Source of the DNA: Simmondsia chinensis
Lineage: Eukaryota; Streptophyta; Magnoliopsida; Caryophyllales; Simmondsiaceae
NCBI GenBank assembly: GCA_018398585.1
Contig: JAGTTD010000008.1
Span: 4,166,501-4,230,500 of the forward strand
Direction: 5' to 3'
Length of the DNA stretch: 64,000 bases
A model generated the notes under the pieces. That model did not search any database and was not told the DNA's origin. It saw only the letters and a list, made by a program, of their open reading frames with translations. A program made the position numbers and the translations under genes. Positions within the stretch are counted from its first letter, which is position 1, and each line of letters opens with the position of its first letter. Positions 56,882 to 64,000 of the stretch are shown here, piece by piece.

Positions 56882-58328
56882 TGTTGGCCCTAAAGCCAAT
56901 ATTATTGTAATTTTGATGATAACAACCATTTTGTGAGTCATGGGATTTAAATTGTTCTAATCTTGTTTTTAAGTGACTTATAAGAAAGCTAGGAGCATCA
57001 AGATTAATCATGGATACGAAGCTTTTCAAAAGATGATAAATCAAGAGGAAAAGAGATATAAGCTGAAGAGAAGATTTATCCAAATTGAAGAGAACATGAT
57101 CCGAGTTCGAGCATCCTAAAGTTATTTATTTTTATTGTCTAGGACTTAGGATTGGGATATATCAATTGAGTTCAAGTCTCAATATTGATATGTGATGCTC
57201 TTACAAAAATGTTTTTGAAAAATATTTTAGAAAGTTGATTTATCAAATTTGAAAAGTATTCAAGTCAAAATTAAACCAATCTAGTTTATCAATTAAACTA
57301 TTTTTTAAGATTGATACTGTAAAAAGTATGATCAAATTAAATAAAGATAAAATTTTAATGAATGTTGATTTAACTTGATTTATGGAACCAATCATTTTTA
57401 TGATCAAGTTAAGTGGGAAATAAATTCAAAAAAAATTGAACAAATATAACAATCAATCAATCAATTTTTTAACTTAGGAAATGTGATAAAAGTTTCCCAC
57501 CAATCAAGCAAATTGATCAAAACATGTAAATGCACCCAGGTAGCCTGAGTGTCGACACACAGATGGTATGTGTCGACACACAGGCTTACAGTAGCCACCA
57601 AGAGCTGCTGTGTGTCGACAGACAGACTAAAAAAGCTCAAAACAGCTACTTTTGACTTGATTTCTTTCCAAAACTTTTTCCCAACTTTTTGAACGTCTTA
57701 TTGACCCTCATTTTCCTATAAATAGGGCTTAAATACTTTAGTCGAAATCATCCAATACTCTCTAAGCATTCTTTGATAAAAAGTTCGCTTACATACTTGC
57801 GCTTTAAAGATTTTTTTTTAAGTTTTGTTTAAAACTTTTATTAGAGCATCATTTTTTCTCTTATTGTTGATCTTTGAGCTTTATTGGCATATCCTTAGCT
57901 TTGGCTAAGCTTGATCAAGTGTCAATTCACTCTTGAAAGAGTGAAGAATTTGAGTGCTTTAATTCTTTCATTACTTTATTCAAATTTGTTGCATTGTAAA
58001 GGTTGGATCCTGACCCTACGGTTACAAAAGGATCGGTTGTAAAAGATTGGTTTTGAGCCTACGTACAAAGAGACCGGTTGTAAAGGTTGGATCCTAAGCT
58101 TGTTTTTAAAAAGGATCATCGAGTTTAGTTAAAAGCTCAAGTGAATAAAAGTAGTCATTTGAGAAGTGGACTAGCTTCCGGTTTGGAAGTGAACCACTAT
58201 AAAAATCTTTGTGCATCCCTTTTTTTGTCTTTATCTTTTTTATTTAACATTTATTGTTTAGCTTTAAATTAAATTTTTAGTTCAAAAATTTTAAATTTTC
58301 ATTTATCACTAAAGAACCTAATGCCGCG

Positions 58329-58373
<45 letters not shown>

Positions 58374-58400
58374 TCTCTTAGGTTGGTATTTGGACCTTCA
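56882..58400 (+). repeat. Long 3' LTR of the SIRE-like element
   Basis: It starts TGTTGGCCCTAAAGCCAATA. It contains palindromic GTGTCGACACACAG words (57549-57620), a TATA-like CCTATAAATAGGGC at 57715-57728, and repeated GGTTGTAAAAG/GGATC blocks at 57995-58125. It runs into a poly-C tract followed by TCTCTCTTAGGTTGGTA. SIRE LTRs usually end close to a short C-run plus TCT, so the poly-C probably lies in the LTR end (inference). The exact 3' edge is unset. Confidence 0.7.
58329..58371 (+). repeat. Poly-C tract (43 C)
   Basis: Uninterrupted 43-base C homopolymer at the boundary between the SIRE-like LTR and FRS pseudogene copy 2. Its length is suspect in any assembly. Confidence 0.9.
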
Positions 58401-59845
58401 CCTAGGCTCCAATATGCTTTTACAATAGATGAACAAGGAAGATTGGAGCACATCTTTTGGTCATCCATTCATTGTTTTGATTGGTATCAAAAGTTTGGAG
58501 ACGCTATTGCATTTGACACAATATATAAGATGAATTCGTATGATATGCCTTGTGGCATCTTTGTGGTGTTGATAATAACGGAAGAATAGTACCTTTTGGA
58601 TGTGCTCTTCTACGCTACGAAACAGTGAAAACATTTAGATGGCTAATAAAGGTCAAGGATGAAGTACACTATTTTTAAATTTTTATTTACCTTGTAGCAT
58701 AAATTTGTGATGTTGTTAGTCCAATATGTTATTAAATGACAGACCTTTGTTACATTGATGAAAAAGCCACCCAAGATAATTGTCACTGATCAAGACCCGT
58801 GGATGACAGAAGCAATAGCAAGTGAAATGCCTTCAACAAAGCATGCTTTTTGTATATGGCACATAACTTCTAAATTTAGCAATTAGTTTACTTCAAATCT
58901 CCGGAATCAAAATCCAAATTGGTGCAAGGACTTTTATAAGTTATATGAGCTTGACAATGTCAAAGAGTTTGAATCTCAATGGCCTTCGATAGTTTTGAAA
59001 TATAATTTACATGATAATAAACATGTAAGAGATTTGCACCAAATCAAGAAATTTTGGGTCCCAACTTATCTTCAACACTTCTTTGGTGGCATGACAACTA
59101 ATGGACGTCCGAGAGTATAAATACATTTATAAAGTGCTTCACCTCTTCTCGTTCATGTTTAAGCCAATTGATTAGACAAGTAATTATTTTTTATTTGATA
59201 TTTGATAAATTTAGATATATTTAAATTTAAATTTAGATTTGCGGGAGCCCTTATGGTACTGGGATTGTTATTGTTGTTGTATTTGATAAATTTAGACACT
59301 TAAAAAGTGTCTCTTACTTTAATTATATGAATTGTGTTCTTTATTTTATTATGATAACAATATCTACTTCATATTAATTTTTAGGTTGACCAAGCTATGG
59401 AAGACAATAAGCGAACACAAGTATGTGATACTATGTTGGATACGTTTAGAGGGTCTTCTTTAAGAACTTTGTCACCCTTTGAGGTGCAAGCTTAAAGTGT
59501 CTTGACAAAATTTGCTTTCAAAATCATTCAAGAACAATTTAGAATGGCAACTCAGTACAACATTGTCACGGAAAATGGCATGACATTCACGGTGCAACAT
59601 TATAAGGAGCCTAGCTGTCAAATTTGCAAAGTTGTTTGAGATGGAGAGATAGCTACTTGTAAAAACTTTGAATTTACGGGAATACTTTATCGACATATAT
59701 CAGACTTCTAAAAATTGCATCAAAATTTGATAAAACGCTAGTCACACTTGAATTTGCTATTAATAGTAGCAATGCATATGTGTACTCTAAGTAAGATGAG
59801 AAATTGGCATAATTGTGAATGTTGTGCTTGCAACAAAGTCTTTTA
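58384..59845 (+). pseudogene. FAR1/FHY3-related pseudogene, copy 2 (5' truncated)
   Basis: Homology to 37036-38481 begins just after the LTR. The MULE domain reads YAFTIDEQGRLEHIFWSSIH, FDWYQKFGDAIAFDTIYKMN and MPCGIFV, then frame-shifts. It resumes as IIVTDQDPWMTEAIASEMPS and FCIWHITSKF. Where copy 1 has TAG at 37075, this copy has TTG (Leu). The same two introns are present. The FAR1 DNA-binding domain is missing because the left side is replaced by the SIRE-like LTR. Confidence 0.85.
59216..59280 (+). mobile_element. 65-bp RTE LINE 3' tail in FRS copy 2
   Basis: GCGGGAGCCCTTATGGTACT then GGGATTGTTATTGTTGTTGT, flanked by perfect 16-bp copies of ATTTGATAAATTTAGA (59200-59215 and 59281-59296). 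It is orthologous to 37849-37922, so it predates the duplication. Confidence 0.82.
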
Positions 59846-60548
59846 AATTCGTGTTTTGGCAAAAAAAAAACCTTGGTGAAGTTTATGTGCACTCATTGTA
59901 AAGGTCGCCAGAACATCTAAGGGTTCTTACTCTTGATTATGTATAGAAATATTCTTCAAGAGTTTCGTTATTTTGATGACATACTAAATAAAACTACATA
60001 TGACCCTAGTATTCACATATAGAGGTACCAAGTTGATGGTGTATGACATGTTAGATACACTAAGGTGTTTGAAGCGTAATGTCTTAATAAACTACACATG
60101 CTAATATAGCTTAAGCCATTAGTAAACCTAGTTTGTAAACAAGTGATCCATATGATGAGCATTAGAGTGCTCTAATTAAACTATTAAGGCACTAGCTAAG
60201 TACTATGGATTAGGGTTTATGTTGTAATAGACCCATTGTTGTGTTAAAGGGATGTTGTGATGCCAATTGGGTTTTGATAGTGATGAGAGTTGTCCTACTA
60301 ATGACAATAAGCTCAAGCTTAACAGGGGTGCCAAATGCCGGGATCCCATCTCAACCAACAGTGTTAAATTGACTTTGGAATTTGAGTTTATTATTTGAGA
60401 AATGGCATGCATAGAAGCTGAACGACTTAGGAATGTAGTGAAGACATTCTGTTGAGGGGTTTGTATGCACCCAAGGACCTATGTGTTACTTTGTCTGGCC
60501 ATAATCTTGTGATTATTGTGAATGTTTGCTACTTACGACTAGCTTATG

Positions 60549-62165
60549 TTTTTTTTTTTTTTGGTAATTAGCGGCAAAACCGCAACAAAACAGGGAACTC
60601 GGCAAAACGAGCCCCTGGAAATCCCAAAACCGGGAGACTTACAGAATAGACCCAAAAGAAAATCGGGAGATAACAACAAGAAACAGGAGCAACCAACCCA
60701 AAAAGCTGAACAAACCACGACCACCAAAACCGGAGAAGGGGACAAAAAACAAAAGACAAAAAAACAAACAAGACAGGACGACGGAAGAAGCTGAAGCAGA
60801 GCCACCCAAAAGATCACCATGCTGGAACTCAAATGAAGAAAAAACACGGGAACCAGGAGCTGGACTGAAACCACAACCCCAAATCAACCACCTCAGTTAG
60901 CAAGCAGCTTTGCCACCCTAGGTGGGTCGAAGCTATCAAAATTGAACCCTACTAATTTCCTCATCTCAATAGTCCGCTCTGCTTGCATAATCATCTCGTC
61001 ATACTTCGCTTCCGAGATCTTGTCATATGTATTTCCCCTATTCCGTTTTTTCTTCTTCTCGACTGTCTTTGACGATCTTCCCCATTTCGCCTCATTCCCC
61101 TTTTCCTGCTTGTTTAAGGCCTTGGTCTTTTCCAGCGTGCTGTTCCTAGGCGACATATCTTTCAGGAACTCCTGAAGCTTCCGCTTTTCATTCACTTTTT
61201 CCTTGTGTTTCAACGCTTTCCTCTCCCTTTTTGTCATCACTCCTTTTCATTTCCAACTCCATTAGGTCTTTCCATATAATTCTCTGACCTGTTTAAAGCA
61301 AAGGACTCAAAACCTAGAGGAAACATAGGTCCTGAGGATCCAGAGTCATCTTCACTGGCGGGATCTGGAGTTACATTCTGAAGATGCAATGAGTGCGCAT
61401 GACTGGCGATGTCACCCTCCACCCCTGGATCAAAGGAGGAAAATGTTGGTTTCGACACACTTCCTGAACTGGAATAAGATCGCCACGTTGAGGAGACGGA
61501 AGAGGAAGAGAAGTATGTGCCCGACTGTATTCCCTAGACCCTCTATCGACATCTTCCTCCACCCACGGAAGTAAACTCGGAGGATGGGTCGCAAAGGGAT
61601 AAAAGCATTCCAATGCCCATCTACCAATGATCTGACCATTGAGGTGGAAGGAAATCTGATTGAACGGCATTGAAGTAACCCCCGGTCCTTCATTTGTAGA
61701 CCAAGGGATAGAAGTTTCAGGCACCTCACAAGCACTCGAGGAATCTGTGATCTGCTCCAAGGAGGGTCGGACCCATGAAGTATGTCGAGCTACAGCGTTG
61801 CACTGACTTTTCTGGTTGGGATTGTGTCGAAAAGGATGCCTGCTCTCTAGCCAATCTGTTCGAGGCCGCATGGGCAACAGCACTGGGAGAATAATCAGGG
61901 ATCAAAATAGAGCTGCCTTCTTTAACGAGGACCAGGCGGGATCCCCCACAAAACTGAACCTGGACTAACTGATGAATGTAGGTTGTGAAACAGGTGTCAA
62001 TCAGTATCCTGGCAACATTGGCACACCTCGTAGCAGACGTTCTCGAGTCCACTCTTATGAATTTTCCCCACACTCTGGCCATATCCACAAAACAGTCCTT
62101 GGACCAACATTGGACAGGTAAACCATGAATCTCAAGCCACACTCTTCTATTAAGGGACCCAAGGG
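60549..62165 (-). mobile_element. L1-type LINE with ORF1 fragment and 3' UTR but no ORF2
   Basis: A T-run at 60549-60562 is the poly-A tail on the minus strand. The 3' UTR occupies about 60565-60890. ORF1 pieces occupy 60893-62165. The empty site is seen in copy 1 (AGCTTATGTGATATTGC near 43975), placing the edges to within a few bases. No clear target duplication is present. No endonuclease or RT sequence occurs between ORF1 and the 3' UTR. Confidence 0.78.
60893..62142 (-). pseudogene. LINE ORF1 (DUF4283-like) fragments
   Basis: 62142-61726 begins MWLEIHGLPVQCWSKDCFVD, the conserved DUF4283-type region of plant LINE ORF1 and related nucleic-acid-binding proteins, with RVWGKFIRVDSRT. Further frames (61883-61371, 61458-61237) are Ser/Pro-rich. 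The last (61240-60893) is very basic (KRERKALKHKEKVNEKRKLQ, VEKKKKRNRG) and ends VGFNFDSFDPPRVAKLLAN. Two or three frame changes separate these pieces. The N-terminus is truncated. Confidence 0.72.
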
Positions 62166-63514
62166 TCTCACGATATTGCTTATGACTAATTTACCATTTT
62201 TGTGTTTGTCCAAAGTCAAAGTGGATAGCTCGATGATGCTAGCACTTGGGCTCAGAAGCCCTATGGCTGTGTGAATTGCCTTAGCTTGAATTATAAAAAG
62301 CATTTATGGATTACGGTCTTTTATAAACTAGTAATGGTCCAGCTAATTTAAGATGATAATGTTTCACGATTGTGATGGTATATGAAATTGACAAATTTGT
62401 TGTATATATCCTTCGGGCCAAACAGCATATGCGATGTACGTACGATTTGTGTACTTGGAGTGGAGATGTGAATTCATTGATATAATGTATATGTTCCACT
62501 ATCGTGTTAAACTCACTATTGTTGAAGTTGGCAAGAGATGGAGCTAGTTGTTTGACATCTCGTTGCAAATACCAATGTGGGAGATGAGAGCAACTAGTGA
62601 TTGATGTTGGAAGTGCTCAACCCTCAAGTATTGTTTTATTTTAATACAATGTTTAAATGCCATTTATAAAGGTTGAGCTTGATGCTCTAACATAACCCAT
62701 AGTCCATAACGAGTGGTGTAGGCACTGCACACTTGATGGGTTTGGCAAGAGGAGACATATTGGTCTTAGGCATAAGAACGTAGAAGATCTTTTGGAAAGA
62801 AAGTGATATTACTAAATTGCGTAAAGTTTAAAAAGAACCTTGCAGATCCATTAACAAAGGGCCTATATCATAAAGTGGTTGTAAAAACATCGAGGGGGAT
62901 GGGATTAAAGTCTATTGTATGAATTAACAGTAATTGGTTTCATACAAGTTCAATGTGAAAAGTTATAGTTTCATTCAGGAGTGCACAATTTTTTATCATT
63001 TATCCCTCCCTGTGATGTTGATTGTGCTAAGATGGGACCATAGCCATATGCTTAGTGGTATGAGTAAGCTCGCACTTGATGGACACCGTCGATATGTTAC
63101 TAAGGTGGTGAGGTTGAGCTATAGTTCTTAATGGACTCATAGCCATATGTTTGGTGGTGTGCGGCAACACACACTTAATGAGATCCACCTATGTAGGTGT
63201 GGGAGTGTGGCCACCCTTATAAAGGTTGAAGACTTGCCTTCTGGAGCACCTATAAAAATCCAGGACGGGCGCACGGCCAAGAAAACATGCCAAACCGCAA
63301 GAGTTGCGGAGATTTGGAGCTTGGTGCATGTCCAAGTGGTGGGCTATATAACCACTTGTAAGGTTCAAGATAAAAGTCACCTTGCAAGCTGTTGGTCTTA
63401 AACTCAGTTTACACTATGTGACAATTCAAGTCGTAAGACATCGCCACTAAAACATTAAGCTCTCTTTGCCCAAGTTCATTTCCTGTTTCTGACTTGTGTC
63501 CTTTTATGTGGGAT

Positions 63515-64000
63515 TGTTGGAAAAATGACACAAGTTAAAGTATCTTAAAATAATCTTGCTCTTGACATACCCATCTCAAGTAGGAAATTTAGTAAAAGCC
63601 ACCTCACTTTAAATAAGGGAACTCTATTATTATCTTTGAATTAAATGAAGATGAGAAGTAATAAGAATCACATGTGTATTCATGGCTGACCCAGCTCTTG
63701 CGAGGGTATGAATGTTTTTATTAAAATCTCTTTCTCTTCTCGGAAAATGTTGTTGGAAAGGATTTATGTATTATATTTTACCAAAGTACTCTTTTAATTC
63801 TTGTCGAAATAACTTCCCATTCACACCTCTTTATGGCAAGGTTTTGAGAGTTCCAATAGCGCTAGGGGACTATTGGTACGCATTGGTACCCCTTCCCAAT
63901 AATCACTTCCACTCCTATGTAATCATTGTTATGTTTAAGGGTCTAATTATCCAAAAAAAAAGGCACTTTTCAATTTCTTTGTACAATGTAACCTAAAAGT
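63515..64000 (+). repeat. 3' LTR of the copia remnant, copy 2 (runs off the window)
   Basis: It starts TGTTGGAAAAATGACAC and matches 45329-45830. The 23-bp duplication of copy 1 is absent. It is cut by the window end. Confidence 0.65.

Larger units (their letters stand above)
59846..63514 (+). pseudogene. Decayed copia RT/RNase H tail and 3' UTR, copy 2, split by a LINE
   Basis: This block lines up with 43227-45328. RNase H words recur at 60240-60450, and the polyprotein end at 62745-62915 reads GKRRHIG, NLADPLTKGL and SRGMGLKSIV. The LINE at 60549-62165 interrupts it. The 3' UTR runs to a purine-containing TGTGGGAT at 63507-63514, where copy 1 has TGGGGGAT. The frame is multiply broken. Confidence 0.72.

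Noticed and set aside
58277..58468. Poly-glycine frame on the minus strand
   Set aside because: It is a translation of the 43-base C homopolymer.
1..64000. CRISPR arrays, operons, phage or defence islands
   Set aside because: No regularly spaced identical repeats, no bacterial gene spacing, and introns, retroelements and plant transposons throughout.
1..64000. tRNA or rRNA genes
   Set aside because: The only tRNA-related words are short primer binding sites. No cloverleaf-capable or rRNA-like sequence was noticed by eye.

Overview
The window looks like nuclear, repeat-rich intergenic DNA of a flowering plant, probably a eudicot. The evidence is the mix of Ty1/copia, Ty3/gypsy, RTE- and L1-type LINE, CACTA, hAT and Mutator-like elements, initiator-tRNA-Met primer sites, TNP2/Transposase_24 CACTA genes and FAR1/FHY3-type sequence, on an AT-rich background with plant TATA boxes. 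I see no tRNA, rRNA, CRISPR or prokaryotic operon. Nearly every recognisable reading frame belongs to a mobile element or its decayed copy. The only candidate non-transposon gene is a small predicted membrane protein at 34862-35290.

Layout, left part. 1-3715 is a decayed plus-strand Ty1/copia element. 3694-9560 is the 5' end of a minus-strand LTR element whose gag-like frame is split by a 4.8 kb terminal-inverted-repeat element (4064-8846) with a 5-bp target duplication. 10281-12770 holds a copia 5' LTR piece and a 5'-truncated RTE LINE (minus). 13140-20671 is an end-to-end CACTA element with a TNP2 and a Transposase_24 gene, both minus and lightly broken. 20733-24098 has three fold-back elements, one with a 9-bp target duplication. 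24312-28865 is a complete-ended copia element (minus, two LTRs, 5-bp duplication) that lacks gag. 29086-30120 is a probable solo LTR.

Layout, middle. 31775-32203 is a Mutator-like MITE. 32600-33510 is an L1-type ORF2 C-terminus (minus), and 33590-34240 is an L1-type ORF1 tail with no ORF2. 34862-35290 is the membrane-protein ORF, followed by duplicated 3' sequence and a 21-bp coding minisatellite. 36270-38486 is a FAR1-related pseudogene. Its downstream part, together with a decayed copia tail and LTR (43227-45901), is duplicated at 58384-64000. Copy 1 was split by a gypsy element (38487-43221) and copy 2 by an ORF2-less LINE (60549-62165).

Layout, right part. 46430-49297 holds a faint hAT remnant, a diverged tandem array and a second RTE LINE. 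49618-52679 is an hAT element with an 8-bp duplication, inserted into a tandem repeat array. 53520-58400 is a copia composite (gag, a SIRE-like RT/RNase H, an env-like remnant and a long LTR) ending at a 43-base poly-C tract.

The genes do not form a pathway. They are layers of insertion whose order can be read from target-site duplications. I found no convincing new functional system. The most informative signals are exact insertion scars, two ORF1-only LINEs, a gag-less copia element, an LTR-gag chimera, a 46-bp LINE tail with a 15-bp duplication, and a palindromic TGTGTCGACACA motif recurring in four contexts.
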